The notes under the pieces were generated by a model. It did not search any database. It had not been told where the DNA came from and saw only the letters and a program-made list of their open reading frames with translations. A stretch of 64,000 nucleotides of DNA from Apostichopus japonicus (Eukaryota; Echinodermata; Holothuroidea; Aspidochirotida; Stichopodidae): the NCBI RefSeq assembly GCF_037975245.1, contig NC_092577.1, positions 9,523,013 through 9,587,012 on the forward strand, in the 5' to 3' direction. The first letter of the stretch is position 1, and each line of letters starts with the position of its first letter. Positions 26,470 to 38,045 of this stretch are shown here, in pieces. A program made the translations under genes and the position numbers.

Positions 26470-26835
26470 ACCGACTAACATAACGTTAGTCCATCTGGTG
26501 CCTCTCCCGACTAACATAGCCTTGGTCAGTTGCTATACCGACTAATTTATTCCTTAGTCAGTTGGATTTCTTAGTCGGTCATCTTAGTCCGTCAGCTTAG
26601 TCGATCAACAATTTCTTAGTCGGTAAATGTATATTAGTCAGTTACATTAGTTGGTGACATTAGTCGGTCTTTACCGACTAATTTATATGAGCCACCGACT
26701 AGTTTATAGCAGGTTTTACATTAGTCAGGATGGTGCCTCTCCCGACTAACCTTTCTAAGTCCGTATCGACTGACTAGTTGCACCGACTAGATTCACTGAA
26801 AGAATTAAACCCGACTAGTTTCACTGACTAGCATC
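26470..26835. repeat. Left subterminal array of CCGACTAA motifs
   Basis: More than 20 copies, in both orientations, of ACCGACTAA or TTAGTCGGT variants, often 10-25 bp apart. The phrase GGTGCCTCTCCCGACTAAC occurs twice (about 26498 and 26730). Confidence 0.85.
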
Positions 26836-27131
26836 ACTGAAAGAAAAGAGAGAAGAAGAAACACAAATAATGTGTACGTTGGCAGTATTTATTTCTGATA
26901 AAACTTCTGATGTCTACAAAAGGCTGACTTTCGACAGATAGAGAAGAAATCACTGTAAATAAAATCTGAAAATCTGATTTTTTTTCCAACAAAGTTAAGA
27001 CAAGTTAATGGATCAAACATGAATCGCAAAAGTATAGCACTGCACAATAATGCAAAGTTGAATCTTGGGCAAGGGTTCCTCATGACTTTCCTTTTAAAGT
27101 GGTACCCCAAATCGACACCAGTTAAGTCTTC

Positions 27132-27214
27132 ACGAACAAAGAGTGTTTCTCTTAACTACAAATGGCCTCCCACTTGTCTTCAGGAAGCCAAAATCTGCAC
27201 CATTATTGACCTGT
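27132..27214 (-). CDS. Candidate terminal exon inside the CACTA-like element
   Basis: On the minus strand the acceptor ATTTTCTGTTCACAG precedes an open frame reading VNNGADFGFLKTSGRPFVV, then KRNTLCS and a stop. The short length and the lack of a known family keep this tentative. It could be the 3' end of a gene carried by the element. Confidence 0.2.
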
Positions 27215-27465
27215 GAACAGAAAATATGATATACGTGTAAGCACAGATACAGATATAGCACATAACTCACCTTATCATAAACATACATTTACATTAAAAT
27301 TTTATAACATATTGGGAGGTATACATTTAAATCTAGGTCCCTCAAATTACAAGCCAGGAATAGCAGCTTTACCAAATTATTATTAGCTTTGCACAGCATA
27401 ACACCAAGTTATTTCTCAAAGCTGAATAATTATGTTAATCATGTTAATAATGATCCCAATAGACC

Positions 27466-28849
27466 GGGATCCCAGAGGGTTTGGTTAGCTGGGAAGGTAA
27501 CCAATTGCCTTGTACATCACAATGTTCACAGTGCATTCCTGTATATGAAACCAGACGACTGGCAAACCGACTGTGGTGGGTGTGGCTGGGAGAGCAATTT
27601 TAAAGTCACCTGATAGCTAACCTAGATCAGTTTTCATGGTAACACATCAAAGTAAGTACAATATGTCAGGTATGGCCCCAAGAGCAACAAATGGCCATTG
27701 CCAGTAATTATTGGTGGTGGGGTACCCCTGCCAGTGATCTATATTTGACCCCTCAAGGCTGACCTAGGTCAGCTCATGAGGTAACCACTTGAAACCTACT
27801 GGAAAATGTTGGTTAGGGCTTCAGATACAACTGATGGGCATTGCCAGTAATTTTTATTGGTGGGGTACCCCTGCCAGTAGACCCCCAAAATGCCCATCCC
27901 CCATTGACCTAGATGAGCTCATGATGTAACCAGTTGAAAACTACTGGAAAATGGTATCACTTCATATGTAAGGGATGGGAATTTCCAGTAATTTATATTG
28001 GGGGGGTACCCCTGCCAGTAGACCCCCAAAATGCCCATCCCCCATTGACCTAGATTAGCTCATGAGGTAACCAGTTGAAAACTACTGTAAAATGATTGGC
28101 AGGACTCTATATATATGTAAGGGATGGGCATTTCCAGTAATTTATATTAGTGGGGTACCCCTGCCAGTAGACCCCCAAAAAGCCCCCCCCCCCCCCCTCA
28201 TTGATCTAGGTCAGCTCATGATTTAACCAGTTGAAAACTACTGGAAAATTATTAACAGGATTCTATATGTAAGGGATGGGCTGACTCTGGCAGTGGTGGC
28301 CCACCAATATAAAATACTGGAAATGCCCATCCTTACATATGAAGTGATACCTATCATTTTCCTGTAGGTTTCAACTGGTCAAATCATGAGCTCACCTAGG
28401 TCAATGAGGGGATGGGCATATTGGGGGTCTACTGGCAGGGGTACCCCACCAATAAAAATTACTGGCAATGCCCATCCCTTGTATCTGAAGTCCTAACCAA
28501 CATTTTCCAGTAGGTTTCAAGTGGTTACCTCATGAGCTGACCTAGGTCAGCCGTGAGGGGTCAATTATAGATCACTGGCAGGGGTACCCCACCACCAATA
28601 ATTACTGGCAATGGCCATTTGTTGCTCTTGGGGCCATACCTGACACATTGTTCTTACTTTGATGTGGTTACCATGAAAGCTGCTCTAGGTTAGCTATTAG
28701 GTGACTTTAAAATTGCTCTCCCAGCCACATCCACCACAGTCGGTTTGCCAGTCGTCAGGTTTCATATACAGGAATGCATTGTGAACATTGTGATGTACCA
28801 GGCAGTTGGTTACCTTCCCAGCTAACCAAACCCTCTGGACTCCCGCTCT
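27466..28849. repeat. Large inverted repeat (foldback) of about 1.4 kb
   Basis: The left arm starts CCAGAGGGTTTGGTTAGCTG and the right arm ends with its reverse complement near 28845. The axis is near 28280-28300. Each arm holds diverged tandem units of about 115-130 bp with the phrases GGGGTACCCCTGCCAGT, GACCTAGGTCAGCTCATGAG and CTACTGGAAAATG. The ORFs at 27389-27613 (+) and 28697-29068 (-) are the same arm read from both sides. No flanking duplication was found. Confidence 0.85.
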
Positions 28850-29001
28850 ACAGATCAGTGAAAATTTGACCAAACTTATGAAGCTTGCACGTAAATGATA
28901 AACTAGACTGTTTTTTTTTTTAAAACAGGTTATGAAAAGTATCTTAAATATCATTAAACAGTTGGGTACAATAGTTAAACTCACTCTTCCATCTTTTTTC
29001 T

Positions 29002-29199
29002 CTATGGTACTTGTTCCTTTGCTTTTTGAACTCTTGGATAAACTCTTTTGTTCTGCGAAGGGTACCAATATATCATCTTAAAACATGTCTTTAAGCCATA
29101 TATAACACAGTTCTCCTCTTCTGTTGTTGCCTCCACACTGGTGTCGTACATCACAGGAAAGCTCACCCTTGACTTAGATATTTGGCTTTTCAATTCCTG
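29002..29199 (-). CDS. Candidate exon, unrecognised protein
   Basis: A minus-strand acceptor with a long pyrimidine tract (TTTCTTTTTTCCAG) opens into a frame of about 65 codons. It begins QELKSQISKSRVSFPV, continues through VEATTEEENCVIYGLK and ends KAKEQVP and a stop. It lies in the CACTA-like element between the foldback and two unknown ORFs, so it may be cargo or transposase remains. No domain was recognised. Confidence 0.25.
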   Translation of the reverse strand, partial: QELKSQISKSRVSFPVMYDTSVEATTEEENCVIYGLKTCFKMIYWYPSQNKRVYPRVQKAKEQVP

Positions 29200-29637
29200 C
29201 TGGAAAAAAGAAACAGCAAAGTATTCATCATTTGAAAAAAAAAATAAATAAAGTTGTCACCACAAAGTTATGTGAGATTTGCTTCCACTATAGTCTCAAA
29301 AAAACAATCCCAAAGTTTGAAGCAGACTGTATAAAGCTGAAAATTTGAACGAGAGTGTCATCACCATTGCAACCAGAATCAAATGCCCAGAATACAGAGA
29401 TAATAAAACATGGGCTAAATCTTTGTTTGTTTTTATGATCTTTAAAAATATAAAATTTTAGAAACAGAAATGCACTGAGCCAACTTATTTATAGGCCTAA
29501 TCGTTTTTAGTTGTTATTTTGCTTGCTCACATAACAAGCCTGTTTAGACCTAGGCTAGAGGAGAATCAGTACTTTGTTACACTAAGTTTGTCTACGGTCG
29601 TTTTGATTTAGTCTTACTAGTAGTACTAAAGTATATA

Positions 29638-30090
29638 ATGGACCGGCGAAGACTAGAGAATACCCAGAGTTTTAGCAACTGCGTTAAAGGAATTGTCTGG
29701 TGGAAGATTTTGATACATTGTCTTTGTAGTTATTATTTTTCTCTTTCTAACCATGTAAAAATTGTCCCCATTCGACGTTTCCTTTTTGTAGAAATCTGGT
29801 TTTCAAATTCACCAGTTTCTCACCAAAAGTACCGTTTGTTCGAACGCTTCAATATGGTGATTGACGTAGTGGTTGCAGATAGGCAAAACAGGCGACTTGA
29901 AGTTAGCACTCCCAATTCCGCAGCAAACAAACTCACGTGTAAGCACATTGGATTGCCTCATATATATAACGTACATACTCGCGAACGTATATACTACGAT
30001 GCTCAGTTGGTGTACTTGTATAGCGTTACACATAGTACACTCACACTCAAACCACAGTTCATTAACTGTTCTTCGAAATCGCTGAAATAA
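29638..30090 (+). CDS. Unrecognised 150-codon ORF in the CACTA-like element
   Basis: Starts MDRRRLENTQSFSNCVKG. It has mixed composition, no transmembrane or zinc-binding pattern and no family that I recognise. The opposite strand is also open for 74 codons. It lies 60 bp upstream of another ORF on the same strand. Confidence 0.2.
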   Translation: MDRRRLENTQSFSNCVKGIVWWKILIHCLCSYYFSLSNHVKIVPIRRFLFVEIWFSNSPVSHQKYRLFERFNMVIDVVVADRQNRRLEVSTPNSAANKLTCKHIGLPHIYNVHTRERIYYDAQLVYLYSVTHSTLTLKPQFINCSSKSLK

Positions 30091-30144
30091 AATTCACGGA
30101 TCAATTTAACAGTAAAAGGAAAATTGTAAAGTATTCGTTAAACC

Positions 30145-30695
30145 GAAAGATGAAACTTGGCGCCGAATCGATGTCATCGCAGAACTGTCCGATTGTAAAC
30201 GTTAGGGTAGCCTATACACGCGAACATTCTTCGCGCTGGAGCTGGATACCGCGATGTGTAAACAACGAAGAGCCTGCTGTTAAAACTTATCTTGTGTTTC
30301 ACAAAGACCACGAAACCACCGATCTACTACATATATTGCGGCTTAAGGAGTTTTTTAAATCATATCTAATTTATAAGAAATTTCACCGGAAATTATTGAA
30401 GAAATTGATCGAATCGTTGTCAGAGCAGAATGTAGCAATGAGAAGCTTGGGCTTCGCAGAACTGTCCGATTGTCAACGTTTGAGTATAGCCTACATGCGA
30501 ACATTTTTCGCGTTGGAGCTGGATAGCGCGATGTATAGCCTGAACAACTCAGAGTCTGCTGTTAAAATTTACCTTGTGTTACACAAAGACCACGGAACCA
30601 CCGATCAAGTACATGGCGGCTTAAGGAGTTTTTGAAAACATATCTAATTTTAAAGAAATTTCACCGGAAATTAAGGAAGAAATTTATCTGTATAC
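30145..30695 (+). repeat. Two-copy tandem duplication containing a 161-codon ORF
   Basis: Units of about 280 bp begin near 30150 and 30430. They share AGAACTGTCCGATTGT, TTCGCG(C/T)TGGAGCTGGATA, AAAGACCACG and AAATTTCACCGGAAATTA. The ORF 30150-30635 therefore holds two related halves, with KTYLVFHKDHETTD against KIYLVLHKDHGTTD. Both halves stay in one frame with many synonymous-looking differences, which hints at past coding, but no family is recognised. Confidence 0.6.
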
Positions 30696-32080
30696 AAACG
30701 CTGTTTTTGTTGTGATTACCGTATAGGTACTGTGCGGAGGGTGGGTTATGACGCAATCTGCTATGGCAGAGCTGACGTCACGTATTGTACTGTTCAAATC
30801 ATATTTGAAATGTCTATCCATAACGATTAAAAAATCGTTTCTCTGTCAAACGCAACATTAGCGTTCTCATACTTTGACAACATGTTTGGAAAATTATTTA
30901 CTATTTTTTAAGATAACTTCTTTGGGCCACCAGACAATCCTTTTAAACTGTATCATCTGATCTATTATTTACGCCAATGAGTTTCATTCAATCTAGGATC
31001 AAAAAGAGAAAACTAATTAATCTTAACCTTTAAACTTTGCTACTAAACAGATATGCTTGAATTACAAATAAATGTCAAAAAACATCATAATCTAAGAATC
31101 GATGCATATACATACACATAAACAGAATAATTTGAATTCGCGCAAGTGAACCCTGCACTACATTGGACAGTAAAAAAACGTGCAATTAGACCAAACTAAA
31201 CATACTAAATTTTCCGTTACTTCTACATAAAATATCAATACAAATACAACAACTTACTCTTTTGGCAGTATACTAAAAGCACATGTTATAATAACTTCAG
31301 ACTATCAAGCTTTCCTGAGAAAAAAACGGTTATTACTTCTTACAGTAAGCAAGTCGACCGTGAAGGAATGTCGCAATTGTTTCCTGGGCGTGACCGGAAA
31401 TTAAATACTAAAAAATGATAAATGAAAAGGTTAAATAGAACTGAAGCGTGCATCCTGACTGCTCGCAACATATAATACCGTTGACTAGCCAACATAATGT
31501 GTTCAGCCGACTGTGACTGTACGTTTGAAGGTCTAGCCTTGCTTATTCAATATCACAAAGCCTACCCATTTAGATTTACATGGGAAATTACAGGAAATCT
31601 TTACCAAATGAGTGTAGACTTCAAATAAACTATTGAGCCTTATAGTTCCAGCATTTGTTTGGGAATAAATTAGAAGATTATGTGCCACTGTTCAATCTAG
31701 CCCAATACACACATAACACATTGTTAATTGGTGTTTAGGATGCACACTTTAGTGTTGATAATGCACTGCAGTACCCAGTAGAAGCCTATAGGCTACTCAC
31801 TGTCATTGCACTTGTGAATTGCGAAACGCCAACGTGACAACGGTAGCGTTACACTAACCATAATACAGTACTAGTGCCAGTGGCCTAACAATTAACTTTA
31901 ATTTTACCTTCTAGTTAAAGGAATAACAGGTAGGCCGATGATGCAGTTAATACCTCCATTCTTCTAAAGACCTTCTTGGGTGATTTACGGTTGAAAGTTG
32001 CTTAGAGTGATCGTATGAAACTATGCCAAGCCCAGCAAGCTGCCGTTGCCTCTCGGTTTCCAAATTGAAGTGAATCGAAT
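30696..32080. other. No recognised gene; interior of the CACTA-like element
   Basis: AT-rich DNA without a credible ORF. It ends at the right subterminal motif array. Confidence 0.4.
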
Positions 32081-32089
32081 TGGGTTAAA

Positions 32090-32345
32090 ATACATTAGTC
32101 CGTCGACACCGACAAAGCTACGATTATGGCGTAAATCGGGTGTCCGTATCGTTCTTAGTCCATGGGTTAAAATACCTTAGTCCGTCGCCACCGACTAAGC
32201 TGCGATTATATTTTCCTTAGTCAGTGTAAACTAACTAAGAAGCAGCGATGAAACGAAGATTTTTGCTAGTCCGGGTGCATTGACTAACGTTAAAGACTAA
32301 TTTAACGCTAGTCCGTGGCAATATTGACTAGTTTATTTTTTCAGT
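32090..32345. repeat. Right subterminal array of TTAGTC motifs
   Basis: Repeated TTAGTCCGTCG and CCGACTAAGCT phrases in both orientations, including two ~70-bp partial repeats (ACATTAGTCCGTCGACACCG and ACCTTAGTCCGTCGCCACCG). They pair in content with the left array. Confidence 0.8.
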
Positions 32346-32346
32346 G

Positions 32347-33913
32347 TGGTATTAATGAATATAGTCAAGTTCATGTTACAGCAATGCAAAAACGACGATT
32401 TTAAAAATATTGTTATTGATTAATGGTAATTTAGAGACATTTTAAATTTATTGAAAAGACATAAATATAAGAAAAACTGGTAAGTTCATCCATGTATGTA
32501 TGTTTGCTTTAAGAAAATTGCCATTTTTTTTATAATTTCGAAGTAACTATTTTCTAGATCTTGACTAAGTTAAGCGACAACAGTCTATTAAGCAACATAC
32601 CATGTTGTGCACCCGTCACTCACACTCTTAAATATTAGTGTGAATCGTTAGCGTACTACCTAGCCATGAATCATGGATTAACATGACGTCACATTTGGAC
32701 GTGCTGTTTTGCTGTACTGCCCTCTGTTCCGCCCTCTGTTCCTTTCACTGTTATACAACCAAAACGAACGACACGATCGTGACTCCCTATCTCACCAATT
32801 CGTCACAATTGACTTTTAATATTTGCTAGCATATAATATAGTAAACCTATTTATTATCATTGGCTTATCTAACTAAACACTTATAAGGTAAGATCACCTA
32901 GGCCACGTTAAACATCAAAGGTGGGTGGGCGTCACAGACAGAAGTGCTCCATACCTTTATAAAAGCAACTAACAGTTTGTTACCATCGAGTCAAAAGCAC
33001 CCTCACCCTATTCATAAAGTTCGTGCCACTGTAAGCGTATACAAAAGTCATATTTTTACTTGTTGCTATATGAAAAACAGCAAACTCGACAATTAATCCT
33101 TTCGTCGAGATGTATCGCCAACTCGAGAGGAAAAAAATAAAAATTGATCGTGCTGTCCCATCAGAACCCCCGTATATTTTTCATTAGTGTTTAAATAATA
33201 ACTTATGTTAATGTTCTAGAGAGAGGACAAAGAAGGGGAGGTGGGAAAGTGCAACTGTTCTTGTAGTTTCCAATATTGCTGTATAGAAATGATATTAGGT
33301 GCACAAGGATACTATATATTGTCATAACATTCCTTTACGCATGTTACGATAACGTGACTTGTGATTTTAAATTCAACTTGTCGACGATTAATTTCAGTAA
33401 TCACCACCTGTTTATTGTATGTCGACTTAGTATTTATTAGTCCACTTTAGGGCTATGGTATCGGGCCGGGATTGGGTAACATTCCCAACCCAATTTTGTG
33501 TAGAATTGTTAATGTAAAGGTACCCCATTTCATTAATTAAGTTCATTTTTTCATGAGAAAGTGCCCTTTTGTTACAATATCTAATGTTCTTGTGTTGAAA
33601 AATTTAAGAAATATAAAGGTAATTAGAAAGTGCTCTATTGGTGGAAAACATTCAAGAACTGGCATTTGCGGTTTTAAAGTAATTCTGTGGCTGCCCCATT
33701 GAAAGTCACATGTCCCATAGTTTTTAGAAGTTTGTGAGTAACCCCCTCCCCGGCCCGCCAAAATTAAACCCTTACGTTACGCCATTGTTCGGATTTACCA
33801 AACAGTGAACAACAGCACGTCATTCATTATCGGCAATGATTTGTGTTCCACCGAAAATGGTATGTACGGATTTTAGGAGATTTCTATGTTATTATGTGAC
33901 ATCTGATAAATAT
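32347..33913. other. No recognisable gene
   Basis: Unique AT-rich spacer between two large elements. No supported feature. Confidence 0.4.
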
Positions 33914-36900
33914 ACACTCTAAAAACTGTTGGGCAAAAGTGGTTGAGCAAACAAAGCATTGCCCAATATGAGTAAATATTAACCAACAACTGAGTAAAAG
34001 AAATTACACAACTGATATGGGTAAACTTTGTTGTGCAAAAATTAAGATGTCGTTTATTGTTACTTTCTGTTGGGCAAACAAGCTTGATTTGCCCAATGTT
34101 GTGCAAAAACCAGCATTTTCGCGCCATTACTATACTGGTACTCTGCGCGATGTGCATGCATCATGAGTAGATCGTATATAGTGAAAGTACACAACTTGGC
34201 TGACGAATTTGTTATCGCTATACTCAAGAGGTGGGAAATGCCATAGTTATGTGCTACATTTGAAGGTGAGCGTAAAAAAAAACAATCCTCTGCTTGGTGT
34301 GTGCATCGAACACTGCGATCTCTACAAATAGTGGTATCGAATGATCGTTCGTTCTCTCGGTGGTACATGTAGGCTATACCAGGCATACGTAAAGGCTTCT
34401 AATACTAATTGTATTTCCAGTATAGTTGTATTACGTTAGGCTAGCTTGTAGTGAAGCGATTGACAGGCGCCACAGGCGCGCCCGCAAGTGTGTACTAGGT
34501 CTAAATTACTCACATTGTATTAACGTTGCGAACTCCTGTGTAATGCAGATTCTCGTCAACTTACGGTAAGCTATGCGTATGCAACAGGTCTCTCTAGCCT
34601 ATATCTTGGCTAAACAAGGTTTCATTTTAGCACATTTGCGTTGTAAATCATAAATTGTACTCCGTTGTTTTCTTTAAGGTTTTATGCGGCAAATGACCAC
34701 ATTAACCCTTATTAGCATAACGTTAGACCTAGCATGTCATAACTTAGGCCTAATGTTAGACTTACACGTACAGTACGTTGTTAATGCTAGTATAGTAGTA
34801 CGTACATACAGTAGTATCATAATGGACCCTTCGAAGTCCGAACACTTTAGCACTAAAATGCTCCAGAATTGTATTTGTACACACTTCTTTTAAAATGATA
34901 CTATCGATGGCAGAAGAAACATTCTCGTTAGAAAGAAAGTCGCTTCATAGGTTTCGTCAATTGATCCTATTGTATTTGTGCCATGGTGAAATTATGCATT
35001 CGTTAGGGGTGTCCGAACTTCGAGGGTTTTTCGAACTTCGAAGTAGCCTAAGTTAGGCCTGGCATTTAATGAGTTCTAGGCTATAATAATATTAGTATAG
35101 CATAGAACATCAGTGCTCGTAATGTTATAGGCCTATAATGCTGTTTGCATCTTTTTCTCTTTCCTACAGGTAGAACAGGACAATTATTACAAATACCAAT
35201 TAACTGCCAACAAATTACACAACAGACTACAGAGTGGGATATATGACGATGGACATCTTGTGTTATACAGGCGATCATCCTAAACTGGCCAAACTGTTTG
35301 CATTTAGAGAAGACGTTGGATGCACTGACTGATGGTAAGCCTATTAGCCTAATTTAATGTAGTCGTGGCCTGTGAATTCATTGCTAGCTTCACTTAGAGC
35401 TTATGCCATGACAACAGAGTTTCTCTTTCCAGTATATCTGTAAAGATGGGTCAATATTTGGATTTACCTTCAAAATGTGTTTTTGGTGGATTGTTACTTT
35501 TTAAAAATCTATCAAAATCAACTGATCTGAATGGACCAAATCAGGTTAATGTCAATGGTGGCTTCTGAACCTTTCTGCAAACTTTCTCCAATCATTGCAC
35601 TCAATATGATTAATTGGCTACTATTTTTTTTTTGTAGTCGCTTTCGGGTTTGTGTGTGGTTGAAGTGAGACCCAGCCCTGTTATAATATTAACTTAATGA
35701 CAGTCACTTGGACATGTTTCAGTGTTGTCTGAGGTTCCACATAGGGTTTGAATAATTCTTTCAAAAATCTTTGGACAATTGTATTCAGATTTCAGTGCAA
35801 CTGTGTCAATGAAAGGTTAGCACTATGGGCTTTTTCATTTTTTTCCTTCAAAATCTTATAAAATTTGGCTTGAAATTAGTGTGTAGGGTAGGTAATAAAG
35901 TCTTCTAATACAAATGTGTAGGTCCCCTATGAGTACACATGCCACATTAACTTTCATGTTGCTGTTATTAATATCTATGAGCATCAAGTTGTGGAGCAAA
36001 TTTAGGGCGGTGTATCCCTTGAATGTTATCCTCAGTCCTTGAAGTTTTATATGGTCAGACTATAGTGGGCGTTATTAATGTTTTCGTTGTTTATACCTGC
36101 AAGCATTCTCATTTCTTGCCTTAATCTCTTTACAGATGAAAAGAAGAACTTAGCTTTCTTTCTGTTGCCATTGCTTTTCGAGGACGGGCAAAGAAAAGCG
36201 GGTCTGCTACGGTGACTAGTTGCCTTCAAGCATTCATAGACGATCAGCCAGTAAGCAAAATCATTAATTATATTTTAAGTAAAATTCTTTTGGTGGTATA
36301 CCTTTTGGTTCATACCAGATCAGCTGATAGTTTGTTTAACCTTATAAACTCGGTGTGTTGTTGTTTATAGTGAGCAGAAGAATGCTACTTATTGTGCTAG
36401 TGGTCAAAGGTCATTTGAGGTTAACAAGGGCCAAACACTTAAAACCTTGTAAATATGCTAACTTAAAAGGTGAAAGTTAGATGAATCTCATATGTGATGC
36501 ATATAGGTTTGCCAAAATGAGTACATGAATTCCATTGATTATAGCTAGAGGTCAGAGGTCATTAGAAGCCACCAGGGCAATTTTTTTAATTAAACTAGTA
36601 ATGAAATGGGGGAAGGTTAAATAAATTTCATCGTCGGTATGTAAACCTTGGTCATAATAATGAAGTGATCGGGTACTTGATAGTGCAAGGTAAAGGTCAT
36701 TTGACATTAATGGGGTGGGCGTTATTATACTTTGAAAACCTTGTCAAGATAAAATATGTTGACTTTCTTGACCTGTTTTTTCTTTTAATTACACTGGTCC
36801 ACAGTATCATAGCATTGTGCAGAAGTCTTAAAACTCTGTATATCCACCTGTTTTAGTTACATTTTATTTGCAACTTGAGGACTTTATTTTCTTTAATTTG

Positions 36901-38045
36901 CAGTCGGTGACAAGTGTTAGAGGACTGCTGCAAGAAAATATCGAAGGATGAGTGACCACAGCCATTCATTATGTGCTTAGGAGAGAGTAATGGTTCCCCT
37001 CAGCATTTGTTTGTGATAATTGAGAGACATCCAATAATGCAGTCCTCACTCCTCAAGGCAGTAGACTATGTGTTTTAAAGTCAGTATGTGTTGGACATTA
37101 ACTTCCAAACTCAATGTAAGGGGGTTTGGGAGTTTTTTCCATGCTGAGGTATATGAACTTGGTTTTATCAAAAGTCGTTCACTGAGTGCCTTTGGAGCTT
37201 TCGTAGCAAACAGAAGTGTTTAAGGGTCAAAGTGTCTTGGAACAAACTTTTCAAATGGTTTCTCGGTATTAGCTTGACATGTTTACATTTTAAGGTTGCT
37301 TTTGTTTCATATATATATTTACATATTAAAGGGAAATAGTAAATGTTTGCCTTGGTGAACTGTACCTACATAAAATCTGTATTTTTTTTTTTTTTGGTTG
37401 AGAGGGGGGGGGGTGGTAGGGGGTAGATTGGTTATTGATACAGTGAAAGGTTGAGGCAGGGTTGGTTTATCAAACAAATATTCAATTGTGTGTGTTTATC
37501 AGATCAGGTGCCAGCAATGTCCCTACTATCACTTATAATTGTGATCTTGAAGCTGCTTTTATTTCTAGTATGTAGAATCAATGTGGGATTTACAACCATT
37601 TGGCATTTGTTTGAAATTATCAGTGATATTATATTCACTTATTAAGACCAGAGTTGCTTGAAAGAGACCAACATTAAGCTGTACATGATTGTGTGTTGCA
37701 CCGGTACCTTGTGTAGTTGATGTCAACATACAGGAGGTCTTTTGTGGTCAACACATTTCAAGAACTGAAAATAGTAAACGATGGTAAAATATGGATAGCT
37801 AATATTTCCAGCTTTAATAATGTTGATATGTGTTTATCCCCATTGTGAGTTTATGAAATTATTGCTTCGGATCGAAGTCACAGATCATTAAACTAGGTAA
37901 ATATTGGTCAAGCACTGAATGCTGTGAGAGTTCATACTGGAGGAACAATCTGAAGTCGGCAAAGACCAGAAAAAATAAAAGTATGAAAACATATATTACT
38001 TGTTTGTTCTTTAATATTTAATTTGCCCAACAATTTTAAGAGTGT
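33914..38045 (+). mobile_element. 4.1-kb TIR element enclosing a decayed spliced gene
   Basis: The left end ACACTCTAAAAACTGTTGGG and the right end, read inward as ACACTCTTAAAATTGTTGGG, form an imperfect inverted repeat that continues with CAAA. Extra TTGGGCAAA/TTTGCCCAA motifs lie in the first 200 bp. GTGACAT occurs on both sides (33896-33902 and 38047-38053), but on the left it is 11 bp away from the terminus. The interior holds the pseudogene at 35271-37223. I cannot assign a superfamily. Confidence 0.6.
35271..37223 (+). pseudogene. Decayed multi-exon gene, SAMD3-like family
   Basis: Three blocks join by good splice sites. Block 1 (35271-35334) reads LHLEKTLDALTD and ends at G|GTAAGC. Block 2 (36136-36250, after TCTCTTTACAG) continues in phase as DEKKNLAFFLLPLLFEDGQR, then shifts frame to ATVTSCLQAFIDDQP and ends at A|GTAAGC. 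Block 3 (36904-37223, after TTAATTTGCAG) reads PFIMCLGESNGSPQHLFVII, then LLKAVDYVF, a stop, SQYVLDINF, GVWEFF, another shift and AEVYELGFIKS. This layout (CLG...F(V)VIE...L.A.D..FK..YV...VW.F) matches from memory the uncharacterised animal proteins auto-named 'sterile alpha motif domain-containing 3-like'. No SAM domain is visible. At least two frameshifts and two stops make it a pseudogene. Confidence 0.5.

Larger units (their letters stand above)
26448..32346. mobile_element. CACTA/EnSpm-like non-autonomous element, about 5.9 kb
   Basis: The left end starts CACTGAAAACTT and the right end is TTTATTTTTTCAGTG, so both termini read inward from CACTGAAAA. Dense subterminal arrays of CCGACTAA/TTAGTCGG lie just inside both ends. 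CACT(A/G) termini plus subterminal motif arrays are the hallmark of CACTA elements. No clear 2-3-bp target duplication is visible (ATA left, TGG right), and no transposase was recognised. The inverted repeat at 27466-28849 and several unassigned ORFs lie inside. Confidence 0.55.

Noticed and set aside
27389-29068. ORFs at 27389-27613 (+) and 28697-29068 (-) with the same 50-residue text
   Set aside because: They are the two arms of one inverted repeat; there is no independent evidence for a protein.
26445-32349. 3-bp target duplication for the CACTA-like element
   Set aside because: ATA on the left and TGG on the right do not match.
34684-34893. SAM or THAP domain at the start of the TIR-element gene
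   Set aside because: The ORFs in 34.0-35.2 kb show neither the SAM helices nor a C2CH pattern.
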